Part shown: in pieces, positions 56,812-64,000 of the stretch
Numbering within the stretch: position 1 is the first letter of the stretch
How the letters are laid out: each line of letters begins with the position of its first letter
DNA from: Mucilaginibacter conchicola
Lineage (GTDB): Bacteria > Bacteroidota > Bacteroidia > Sphingobacteriales > Sphingobacteriaceae
Direction: 5' to 3'
Assembly (NCBI RefSeq): GCF_003432115.1
Contig: NZ_QWDC01000003.1
Span: 248,001 to 312,000 of the forward strand
DNA: 64,000 nt
The notes under the pieces: generated by a model
What the model saw: only the letters and a program-made list of their open reading frames with translations
Database searches by the model: none
What the model was told of the DNA's origin: nothing
Made by a program: the position numbers and the translations under genes

Positions 56812-57945
56812 AATTACCTTCAACGTCTGCTGCACAAAGCGTGCTTTCTCAATTGCTTTCTCTCGATCGGCATCAACAATGGTAACGTGGCCCATCTTGC
56901 GGAAGGGTTTGGTTAGTGCTTTGCCGTAAAGGTGTACATAAACGCCTTCGCGTTTTAATATTTTCTCTATGCCTTCGTAAACCGCAGGGCCTTCGTGGCC
57001 GGCCTCGCCTAAAACATTCACCATAATGGCGTTGCTTAAGCAGGTGGTATCACCTAATGGCTGATTGAAGATAGCACGCAGGTGCTGTTCAAACTGCGAC
57101 ACCACGTTGCCCTCAATGCTCTGGTGGCCGCTGTTATGCGGGCGCGGGGCAAGTTCGTTCACCAATACTTTACCGTCTTTGGTCAGAAACATTTCTACCG
57201 CCAGTATGCCTACTATCTTTAAGGTATCAGCAATTTTCTTTGCAATAGCTTCCGCTTCCTGATGGATCTCGAAAGGCAGGGTAGAAGGTTGTATCAGAAA
57301 CTCGACCAGGTTGGCTTCGGGGTTAAACTCCATCTCTACCATTGGGAAGGTTTTTACTTCGCCGTTCTCGTTACGGGCGACTATAACGGCTATCTCTTTT
57401 TCAAAATCAACCCAGCGCTCAATAAGGCTTGGCTCGGTAAAGGCTTTGGCAAGGTAACTTTCATCAACCACCTTGTAAACACCTTTGCCATCATAACCAT
57501 CGCGGCGCAGTTTCTGGATGTATGGGAAAGGGATGCTGCTTGCTTTTAATTGCTCTGCAGACGATATAATCTGGAACTCGGCCGTTGGTATCTCGTTCTC
57601 TTTAAAGAACTGTTTTTGCAGGCCTTTATCCTGTATCAAACGTATAATGCGCGATTGCGGATAAACCATTACGCCTTCGCGTTCCAGTTGTTCCAGGGCA
57701 TCAACATTCACTTTTTCTATTTCGATGGTGAGCAGGTCAACCTTTTTACCAAAGTTGTAAACGGTCTCGTAATCGCTAAGCGAGCCTACAACAAACTCGT
57801 TGCACAAGCGGCGGCACGGGGCCTCGCGGTCGGGGTCTAAAACTTTAACGGTAACGTTATAATTAATAGCCTGCTGTATAAGCATACGGCCTAACTGGCC
57901 GCCGCCTAAAATTCCTAATCTTAAATCGCCGTAAAATGCTTTCAT
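56806..57945 (-). CDS. purK: 5-(carboxyamino)imidazole ribonucleotide synthase
   Basis: A 379-residue ATP-grasp ligase: N-terminal LRLGILGGGQLGRMLIQQAI, ATP-grasp PYIQKLRRDGYDGKGVYKVV, catalytic EIAVIVARNENGEVKTFPMV, and VNELAPRPHNSGHQSIEGNV. It makes N5-CAIR, the substrate of the downstream PurE. The pair is separated by the broken S23 gene and heptad repeats but is still in operon-like order. Confidence 0.95.
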   Translation of the reverse strand: MKAFYGDLRLGILGGGQLGRMLIQQAINYNVTVKVLDPDREAPCRRLCNEFVVGSLSDYETVYNFGKKVDLLTIEIEKVNVDALEQLEREGVMVYPQSRIIRLIQDKGLQKQFFKENEIPTAEFQIISSAEQLKASSIPFPYIQKLRRDGYDGKGVYKVVDESYLAKAFTEPSLIERWVDFEKEIAVIVARNENGEVKTFPMVEMEFNPEANLVEFLIQPSTLPFEIHQEAEAIAKKIADTLKIVGILAVEMFLTKDGKVLVNELAPRPHNSGHQSIEGNVVSQFEQHLRAIFNQPLGDTTCLSNAIMVNVLGEAGHEGPAVYEGIEKILKREGVYVHLYGKALTKPFRKMGHVTIVDADREKAIEKARFVQQTLKVIS

Positions 57946-58158
57946 GTAAGTGGGGGCAAATTTAACCTATTTATTCTTAAATGATTGCTTTAAGCTTAGG
58001 ATGTTGCCGGTTTTTTATCAAACGGAAGTAAAAGAATGTATCTAAGCGGAATATAGCGGCGCGGTAAATGCCATCTTTTTAACCATTTTCTAATAACATA
58101 TTTAGTCCGTTTTAATAAAATGTTAAGCCGACAATAAATGCCGTAAAACCTTTAAATA

Positions 58159-58181
58159 TAGGCTTAAAAAGCCTACCTTTG
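58159..58181 (+). promoter_or_regulatory. icd promoter with spacer palindrome
   Basis: TACCTTTG (58174-58181) matches TAnnTTTG. Immediately upstream TAGGCTT-AAA-AAGCCTA (58159-58175) is a perfect palindrome overlapping the box, a position suited to a repressor or activator site. Confidence 0.55.
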
Positions 58182-58212
58182 CAGCGTTTTTACTCCACAT
58201 ATACACCACACT

Positions 58213-59670
58213 ATGAGCACAAAGATCGCTGTAGCTAAAGGTGACGGTATAGGCCCCGAAATTATGGCCGCCGTCCTTCGCATATTTGAAGCCGCTAATG
58301 TTCCGCTTGAGTACGAATACGTTGAAATGGGTAAGTCTTATTTCGATGCAGGGCACTCTACAGGTATGACACCTGCCGCAAAAGAAACCATTGAACGTTT
58401 AGGCCTGCTGTTTAAAGGCCCTATGGAAACCCCGAAAGGCAAGGGCGTTAAAAGTATCAACGTTACTGCCCGTAAAGTTTGGAACACCTACGCTAACCAG
58501 CGCGATTTCCGCTCATTAAATGGTGTTGATACCGTTTTCTCTAAAGCAGGTATCCCTATCAACTTAACTATCGTTCGCGAAAATATTGAAGATACTTACG
58601 GTGGCATTGAGCACTTGTTAACCAACGACGTAGCTGTTGGCCGCCGTATCATCACCCGCCCGGGCAGTGCCCAGGTTATCCGTTACGCTTTTGAAATGGC
58701 CCGCCGTAAAGGTTATACCAAACTGGCTTGTGGCCACAAGGCTAACATCATGAAGCTCACCGATGGTATGTTCCTTGAAACTTTCTACGAGATAGCTAAA
58801 GAGTTTCCGGATATCGAATCATCAGACATTATTGTTGATGACCTGTGCATGAAACTGGTATCGCGCCCGGAGATGTTCCAGGCTATTGTGTTAACCAACC
58901 TGCAGGGCGATATCGTATCTGACCTTTGTGCCGGTTTAGTTGGCGGTTTGGGCTTTGCACCATCTGCTAACATTGGCGATAACATCTCTATCTTCGAGGC
59001 TGTACACGGTACCGCTCCTGATATTCAGGGTAAAGGTATTGCTAACCCTACGGCGTTGTTGTTATCAGGCATCCTGATGCTGCGTTACCTGGGTTACACC
59101 ACCGCTGCTGCTAACATTGAGAATGCATTGCTTTACACTTTAGAGCAGGGCGTACACACCGGCGATTTCGGCGACAGAGCTACACCATCTGCCAATACCG
59201 AAGCTTTTGCTGATGCCATTATCGGTAACATGGGCCAAACGCCCGCTAAAGGTGCAGTTATTGCCCAGCCTGATACCCCGCACAAAGCCAATCAAAAACA
59301 TCTTACCGAGAACAAGCTTACCGTTGTTAAAAAAGATACCAAAGAAGAAATTGTTGGTGTTGACGTGTTTGTTGAATGTAACAAGCAACCTAACGAGCTG
59401 GCCGAGCTTGCCCAGAAGAAACTGAACGAGAACCTTAAACTGGTAATGATATCAAACCGTGGTACACAGGTTTGGCCAACAGGCTCTATCTACACCGAGT
59501 TGGTGAACGAATACCGTATCCGTGTTGAGAAAAAAGACGGCGGCGTTATCTCTCAAAAAGAGATCCTGCACATTGCCGGTGAACTGTCCGACGATTTTAA
59601 GATCTGTTCTGTTGAGTTCCTGATGAAATTTGACGGCAAGATCGGTTATACCTTAGCGCAAGGACAATAA
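58213..59670 (+). CDS. icd: Isocitrate dehydrogenase (NADP, long type)
   Basis: A 485-residue decarboxylating dehydrogenase. KIAVAKGDGIGPEIMAAVLR, TIVRENIEDTYGGIEH, GHKANIMKLTDGMFLETFYE and EAVHGTAPDIQGKGIANPTA carry substrate and metal ligands. The family's usual size is about 415; the extra C-terminal domain of about 140 residues (KKDTKEEIVGVDVFVECNKQ onward) matches the longer Thermus/Rickettsia-type enzyme. Cofactor choice is inferred. Confidence 0.92.
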   Translation: MSTKIAVAKGDGIGPEIMAAVLRIFEAANVPLEYEYVEMGKSYFDAGHSTGMTPAAKETIERLGLLFKGPMETPKGKGVKSINVTARKVWNTYANQRDFRSLNGVDTVFSKAGIPINLTIVRENIEDTYGGIEHLLTNDVAVGRRIITRPGSAQVIRYAFEMARRKGYTKLACGHKANIMKLTDGMFLETFYEIAKEFPDIESSDIIVDDLCMKLVSRPEMFQAIVLTNLQGDIVSDLCAGLVGGLGFAPSANIGDNISIFEAVHGTAPDIQGKGIANPTALLLSGILMLRYLGYTTAAANIENALLYTLEQGVHTGDFGDRATPSANTEAFADAIIGNMGQTPAKGAVIAQPDTPHKANQKHLTENKLTVVKKDTKEEIVGVDVFVECNKQPNELAELAQKKLNENLKLVMISNRGTQVWPTGSIYTELVNEYRIRVEKKDGGVISQKEILHIAGELSDDFKICSVEFLMKFDGKIGYTLAQGQ

Positions 59671-59698
59671 AAGTAAAAAGTTAAAATTCAAAATTAAA
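59671..59698. repeat. 7-bp-period tract after icd
   Basis: AAGTAAA AAGTTAA / AATTCAA AATTAAA, four 7-bp steps directly after the stop codon and into the terminator. Confidence 0.55.
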
Positions 59699-59732
59699 AA
59701 AGGCTCGTCTGGTTTGCAGACGGGCCTTTTTT
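59696..59732. terminator. Terminator of icd
   Basis: AAAAAAGGCTCGTCTG / CAGACGGGCCTTTTTT with loop GTTTG and flanking A/T runs. Confidence 0.83.
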
Positions 59733-59744
59733 GTTGTATCAATA

Positions 59745-59833
59745 TGTCATTGCGAGGAGCGAAGCGACGCGGCAATGACATGGGTTTTAAGTCCAATGAC
59801 CCAATGACAGCGTAGCGAATGACTAAATGACTA
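59745..59833. repeat. Truncated TCATTGCGAG REP plus 8-bp-period tract
   Basis: TGTCATTGCGAGGAGCGAAG closing on GCGGCAATGACA within 35 bp; then CCAATGAC CCAATGAC (59793-59808) and AATGACTA AATGACTA (59818-59833), stepping by 8. Confidence 0.6.
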
Positions 59834-59836
59834 ACA

Positions 59837-60928
59837 CTAATCCGCATTTGCCGTTCTTACGCCCACTTCGTCATCATCCGGCTCATCAGGATTTATCTTT
59901 TTTACGTAGATCTCATCCACCAAAATAATAATGATAGATAGCAGTGGTACGGCCAGTATAATGCCCAGCACGCCTGACAGAACCCCCATAATAACCTGGC
60001 TGATGATGGTTAAAGCCGGCGGTATATTGATCATCTTTTTTTGGATGAGCGGGGTTACAATATTGCTTACAATGGTTTGCGATATGGTGTAGAGCAATGC
60101 CGTTATGATGGCCGTATTCAGATCTTTAGTAAGCGCCAGTAATACGCCGGGTATCATGGCGGCTAATGAACCAAAGTTAGGGATGAGTTTTAATAATGCA
60201 GTAAGTAGGGCCAATACCAATGCTACGGGTATTCCTATTATCCATAAACCGCTGGCTATCATTACAAAAATAAGCACCATGGATAACATCATGCCCTTTA
60301 ACCAGCCTTTTAGCGCCTGGCTGGTACGGTTTATCACTTTGCGGGCCATCGGCTTATTTTGTGGCGGGAAAAGTTTAACAATGCCATCCTTATAAAGCGA
60401 AGGATGAGTTGAGAAAAATATGCCCAAAAACATAATGATATAGATATTACCCAACACACCAAAACTGGTGCTAAAGAAACTGCGCGCGGTCGACATCATT
60501 TTGTCGCTGTTATCGTCCTGGGTAAAATACTCCAGTACTTTTGCACCCAGCGGGGTTGATCCAAATTTTGTTTTAAAGTTATTGATGGTTTCGGGCAGAG
60601 TATCGCTAAGGGCTGCTATCTGGCCTTGTATGGTGGTGCCCATAAACCAAAGTAAGGTACCCAATATAATAAATGAACCCGCTACCGAGATGGTCATGCA
60701 CACCTTGCGGTTCCATTTGGTGTTGCGCTCTATCATATCGCCAAGGCCGTGAAAATAAACAGCAATCAGCGAACCGGCCAGTATCATCAGCAACACGTTG
60801 AAGGCAACGCGGGCTATCAGGATAGATACAACCAAAAGGGCAACAATGGCAACGGTGTGCCATACTTTTTCAATATACGTGAGTTCCTTGCGCGGGCGAG
60901 GAGCGGGCGGGGTAGTGTTTTGAGCCAT
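59837..60928 (-). CDS. AI-2E family transporter
   Basis: A 363-residue integral membrane protein with about eight helices of the AI-2E/TqsA/YdiK fold: the first pair (VAIVALLVVSILIARVAFNV; ILAGSLIAVYFHGLGDMIER), a middle soluble loop with ALSDTLPETINNFKTKFGST, and the core LALLTALLKLIPNFGSLAAM and ITPLIQKKMINIPPALTIIS (VTPLIQKK part). Members export AI-2 or act as Na+/H+ antiporters; substrate unresolved. Confidence 0.88.
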   Translation of the reverse strand: MAQNTTPPAPRPRKELTYIEKVWHTVAIVALLVVSILIARVAFNVLLMILAGSLIAVYFHGLGDMIERNTKWNRKVCMTISVAGSFIILGTLLWFMGTTIQGQIAALSDTLPETINNFKTKFGSTPLGAKVLEYFTQDDNSDKMMSTARSFFSTSFGVLGNIYIIMFLGIFFSTHPSLYKDGIVKLFPPQNKPMARKVINRTSQALKGWLKGMMLSMVLIFVMIASGLWIIGIPVALVLALLTALLKLIPNFGSLAAMIPGVLLALTKDLNTAIITALLYTISQTIVSNIVTPLIQKKMINIPPALTIISQVIMGVLSGVLGIILAVPLLSIIIILVDEIYVKKINPDEPDDDEVGVRTANAD

Positions 60929-61000
60929 TATGAGCAGTCAGTTTATGCACATAATGACATTTTTTACCCTTAAAAGTTTTAAAGAATTTTTGCAGCCTTT

Positions 61001-61711
61001 TTACTGCTGATGCGAGGCCTTCACTTTGTTAAAGTATGCTATCAGTTTTTCGATACTGTGCAGGTTGTATTTGCCGGTTTGTATCTCTTGCACTACCTCG
61101 GGTTCATCGCCCATGGCCTCACTCATAATGTCACGGAAATTCTCGTCGGTAAGGTGGTGCATGGTGGCTGTATTGCCGCCATAGTAGTAGCTCAGCTTGT
61201 TTCTGTTACCGCCACCGCCGTCGCCAATGGAGATACCCAGGCCGCCACCGTATGATGCGCCGTAAGTGCCACCGCCAATACCTACGCCCGGCGATACATG
61301 TACCTTTTTACCACCGCCACCGCCGCTTCCTGCACCACGGGTGGCGTAAATTTTTATTTCCTCGTTTAAGGCTACGCGCACAAAATCAAATTCCTGTTTG
61401 GCCCAGGTCTCGTTGCCGGGGGCGTGTGCTACCACAAAGCTGTCTCTGCCGGCCACAAATGATTGCAGATCGCTGGTGGCAAGCGAGTAGGGCTCAGATT
61501 TTTCGCTGTCTTTAAAATTGATGAAACCCTCGTTTGCAATAGGGCCTTTACCACCGGGGTTAGGGTATATAAAACCCTCAACCTTGTTGCCTTTAATATC
61601 AATAAAATAGCCCGGCATCCATTTTTGGGCGCTGGCAGCTTGCGCTATCATCACCAAAACAAAAACGAAAGCTGTACGGCGTAAAGCAGTGAATGATTTA
61701 TTGTGGTCCAT
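61001..61711 (-). CDS. Exported Gly-rich protein, paralogue C
   Basis: A 236-residue protein with a signal peptide ending AQAASAQK. An N-terminal beta domain (PGYFIDIKGNKVEGFIYPNP, YSLATSDLQSFVAGRDSFVV) is followed by a Gly-rich loop (GAGSGGGGGKKVHV, then GDGGGGNRNKLS) and a C-terminal helical part (LTDENFRDIMSEAMGDEPEV). Last of a three-gene run; its start overlaps the end of the middle gene by 14 bp. The same domain order is seen in all three. No function known. Confidence 0.72.
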   Translation of the reverse strand: MDHNKSFTALRRTAFVFVLVMIAQAASAQKWMPGYFIDIKGNKVEGFIYPNPGGKGPIANEGFINFKDSEKSEPYSLATSDLQSFVAGRDSFVVAHAPGNETWAKQEFDFVRVALNEEIKIYATRGAGSGGGGGKKVHVSPGVGIGGGTYGASYGGGLGISIGDGGGGNRNKLSYYYGGNTATMHHLTDENFRDIMSEAMGDEPEVVQEIQTGKYNLHSIEKLIAYFNKVKASHQQ

Positions 61712-62354
61712 TTGTATCAGTTGCAGGGAGTTTACCTGTGTAGTAATATTTCAGCAGGGCATCCATGTCACCATAACGAAAAGTTTTGTCTTTAATTTTA
61801 GCAACAACATCAGGTTTGTCGGCTAAAACGGTGCTCATGGTTTCAATAAAGTTTTTCTTATCCAGTTTGGTAACTGTATTTGCGTTTTTACCGAAGTAAT
61901 AACTGGTGCGCACCCCTCGGCCAATGTGGGTGCCAACTTCCATGCCCACGCCAAAGTTGCCGCCACCACCGCCGCTTCCTATCAGCAATGGGAAACCCTG
62001 TTTAAATATCTTGGCGGCATAAAGGCAAACCGGGCCATCAACCTCAACCAGTAAAATGGGGCTGTTTTTTAGGTTGATGTTGGTTGATACCACAAAGCTA
62101 TCGGCACCCATGGTAAAAGACTTGATCTTGAAATAAGGGATAGGGAAAATATCCGGCGAGCCCTCATTTTTAAAAAGGATCTGGTCGCCATCAGGATACT
62201 GGCCTTTTGACGGGGGCGACCATGACACCAGCCCTCGGAAAACCTCGCCGGTGGTATGATAAACCATTCCCTGGTCAAACTGTACATTGCTTAACTGGGC
62301 ACGGCTAATAGTTGCGGTTGTAACGAAAATGAATAACAGAAATAGTTTACGCAT
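61698..62354 (-). CDS. Exported Gly-rich protein, paralogue B
   Basis: A 218-residue paralogue: signal MRKLFLLFIFVTTATISRAQ; beta domain with GEVFRGLVSWSPPSKGQYPD, IPYFKIKSFTMGADSFVVST; Gly loop LLIGSGGGGGNFGVGMEVGT; C-terminal LDKKNFIETMSTVLADKPDV. The repeated elements WSPP, xxFKxKSFxxxxDSFVVS, and LxKKNFxExMSxxLADKP are shared with paralogue A. It ends 14 bp inside the next gene's start. Confidence 0.72.
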   Translation of the reverse strand: MRKLFLLFIFVTTATISRAQLSNVQFDQGMVYHTTGEVFRGLVSWSPPSKGQYPDGDQILFKNEGSPDIFPIPYFKIKSFTMGADSFVVSTNINLKNSPILLVEVDGPVCLYAAKIFKQGFPLLIGSGGGGGNFGVGMEVGTHIGRGVRTSYYFGKNANTVTKLDKKNFIETMSTVLADKPDVVAKIKDKTFRYGDMDALLKYYYTGKLPATDTNGPQ

Positions 62355-62366
62355 GGGTGTTAATTA

Positions 62367-63047
62367 TCAGGGAGCAACGGTCTGGTCTATATTTTCTGTT
62401 GGCGGCGGCGGGGGTAAATAGCCGTTTTTATAAAAGAAAAGTACATCATCCATTTTTCCTAAACCTAAACGCATTTTTTTGTTATTTATGCTTTCAACAA
62501 CCAAAGGTTTATCGGCCATTATTTTGCTCATCACTTCTGCAAAGTTCTTTTTAGTGAGTTTTACCACATCGTTGGGGTTGCTGCCATAATAATAATCAGT
62601 TATACCCCATGATCTATACGGCTGCATCATCATTGCGCCACTTGCGCCGCCGTACATACCGCCACCGGCACTTGCTGTTTGCAAAAAGCTATATAATTTG
62701 ATTTCGGCATTATTTAATACGACCTGCAGGAACGGAGAATAAGCAACTTCCTTATTTGCCGATACTACAAAGCTGTCTAAAGTAACGCTGTCTTTTTTTA
62801 CAAGAAACGATTTAATTTGAGAGTTTGTAAGCTTTATCTTTTCAGCTTTTTTTTCGGGCTTAAAATAGATCTGATCGCCATTGCCTCCAAATATTGATTT
62901 TGCAGGCGGCGACCACGAGATAAGCCCCGTGTGTTTAACGTTATCCAGATCATAGTAAGCGCCTTCGTCGTAATGCTTGCCAAACAGTTGCGCCCTGGCG
63001 CTGAGCGTAACACTTAAGATACAAATGATAAGTAGGATTTTTCGCAT
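62367..63047 (-). CDS. Exported protein, paralogue A of the three-gene run
   Basis: A 226-residue paralogue with signal MRKILLIICILSVTLSARAQ; then LISWSPPAKSIFGGNGDQIY, IKSFLVKKDSVTLDSFVVSA, a shorter Gly-rich loop (TASAGGGMYGGASGAMMMQ), and LTKKNFAEVMSKIMADKPLV; the tail is Pro-rich (YLPPPPPTEN). First gene of the run, 12 bp before paralogue B. The tail may cross the outer surface or bind a partner; that is speculation. Confidence 0.72.
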   Translation of the reverse strand: MRKILLIICILSVTLSARAQLFGKHYDEGAYYDLDNVKHTGLISWSPPAKSIFGGNGDQIYFKPEKKAEKIKLTNSQIKSFLVKKDSVTLDSFVVSANKEVAYSPFLQVVLNNAEIKLYSFLQTASAGGGMYGGASGAMMMQPYRSWGITDYYYGSNPNDVVKLTKKNFAEVMSKIMADKPLVVESINNKKMRLGLGKMDDVLFFYKNGYLPPPPPTENIDQTVAP

Positions 63048-63088
63048 AATGGTTTAGATTTGAAACCAAATATAAAAGAATTTGTGAC

Positions 63089-64000
63089 ATGATGAACGTT
63101 GATCTGCGCAGCGATACTGTTACCAAACCCACCCCGGGAATGCTTGAGGCCATGTGGAGCGCCAAAGTGGGCGATGATGTGTTTGGCGAGGACGAAACTG
63201 TGAACACGTTGGAAGAAAAAGCCGCCGCAATGTTTGGTATGGAAGCCGGGATCTTTTGCCCATCAGGCACCATGACCAACCAGATAGCCATAAAATGTTT
63301 TACCCAGCCCCTTGATGAACTTATAGCCGACCAAACGGCCCACGTTTATCGTTACGAGGGTGGGGGCATAGCATTTAACTCGGCAGTATCAACCCGTTTG
63401 CTGAATGGCTATCGTGGTATTTTGACCGCAGAGATGATAGAGCCGGAGATAAACGCCGAGAACATCCACTATCCGCATACCAGCTTAGTTGTGTTAGAGA
63501 ACACCGTTAACAAAGGCGGCGGTGCCTGTTATACCCTTAACCAGATAGCACCTATTGCCGCACTTTGTAAAGAGCGTGGTTTAAAACTGCACCTTGATGG
63601 TGCCCGCATATTTAATGCCCTTGCCCACACCGGTGATAAGGCAGTTAACTACGGCAATTATTTTGATGGTGTATCGGTTTGTCTATCTAAAGGATTAGGC
63701 GCACCGGTAGGCTCAGTTTTGTTAGCTGATAAAGAGACCATCAAGTATGCACGTCGTATCCGTAAAGTATTGGGCGGCGGTATGCGCCAGGCAGGCTTTT
63801 TAGCCGCAGCGGGTATCTTCGCGTTAGATCATCATGTTGAGCGCCTGCAGATAGACCATGCCCACGCCCGCATCCTGGCCGATGAGCTGGCCAATTGCCA
63901 GTGGGTAACCAACATTATCCCTGTTGAAACCAATATCGTATTATTTGACACGGTTGAACCAGCCGATACCGTATTAGAGAAACTTGCCACCAAAGGCATA
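63089..64000 (+). CDS. ltaE: Low-specificity L-threonine aldolase (3' end outside window)
   Basis: 304 codons from ATG 63089, with a second ATG directly after, open to the window edge. The protein starts MMNVDLRSDTVTKPTPGMLE, and contains GDDVFGEDETVNTLEEKAAA, the segment HLDGARIFNALAHTG with the PLP-contacting Asp, and CLSKGLGAPVGSVL with the PLP lysine. A PLP-dependent enzyme cleaving threonine (or allo-threonine) to glycine and acetaldehyde. Divergent from the Gly-rich trio, 41 bp apart. Confidence 0.93.
   Translation, partial: MMNVDLRSDTVTKPTPGMLEAMWSAKVGDDVFGEDETVNTLEEKAAAMFGMEAGIFCPSGTMTNQIAIKCFTQPLDELIADQTAHVYRYEGGGIAFNSAVSTRLLNGYRGILTAEMIEPEINAENIHYPHTSLVVLENTVNKGGGACYTLNQIAPIAALCKERGLKLHLDGARIFNALAHTGDKAVNYGNYFDGVSVCLSKGLGAPVGSVLLADKETIKYARRIRKVLGGGMRQAGFLAAAGIFALDHHVERLQIDHAHARILADELANCQWVTNIIPVETNIVLFDTVEPADTVLEKLATKGI

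Overview
The window looks like a chromosomal segment from a Bacteroidota bacterium, most likely a Sphingobacteriaceae member close to Mucilaginibacter or Pedobacter. The evidence is Bacteroidota-type promoters (TAnnTTTG -7 boxes), exported proteins whose signal peptides end in A-Q, a GldA ATPase, the alternative GlmU family, futalosine-pathway MqnC, a fused NuoCD, and a LysRS with a C-terminal tail. I saw no rRNA, tRNA, CRISPR array, prophage or classical IS element.

Layout. 1-7.3 kb: truncated outer-membrane protein, large membrane-anchored protein, DUF423 protein, PriA, a repeat-rich gap, small unknowns and uracil-DNA glycosylase. 7.4-13.6 kb: Lrp regulator, a coupled MntR / NRAMP-USP manganese unit, SmpB, a sialate O-acetylesterase-like lipoprotein and Pcm. 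13.7-20 kb: LysRS, a DUF559 endonuclease between two direct copies of a ~287-bp repeat dimer, HAD hydrolase + CAT-fold acetyltransferase, acyl-CoA synthetase. 20-29.3 kb: SDR, flavodoxin-fold reductase, iscS-iscU-iscA, methylmalonyl-CoA epimerase, beta-helix lipoprotein, L31 type B, alternative GlmU, TpiA, PrmA. 29.3-39.4 kb: NmrA-like reductase with Rrf2 regulator, tandem USP, Mpl ligase, XRE regulator, GNAT-like protein, ScpB, MqnC, SH3 protein, double-ATPase ABC protein. 39.6-44.1 kb: small membrane proteins, three paralogous Asp/Thr/Lys lipoproteins, a perfect 96-copy TTCGGAC array, an ECF sigma factor and a putative anti-sigma/trypsin-like protease fusion. 44.1-64 kb: repeats, NuoCD-PdxH, YqgE, GlyRS, GldA, three paralogous beta-barrels, TatA, purE-(broken four-helix gene)-purK, isocitrate dehydrogenase, AI-2E transporter, three paralogous Gly-rich exported proteins and the start of threonine aldolase.

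Most promising observations: (1) The three lipoprotein genes and the ECF sigma gene share an upstream motif, GGGTTACM-N15/16-TATTAA, unlike the housekeeping promoter. Together with the membrane protease/anti-sigma fusion this suggests a self-contained envelope-response regulon. (2) Intergenic DNA throughout the window carries degenerate repeats with a strict 7-bp period. The sequence differs by locus but the period does not, and the tracts often form inverted pairs around terminators; the 96 x TTCGGAC array grows in phase out of such a tract. (3) The DUF559 endonuclease gene lies between duplicated, TIR-bounded repeat dimers and may be a minimal endonuclease-linked mobile repeat.

All functional calls come from reading motifs and family resemblance; no database search was run.
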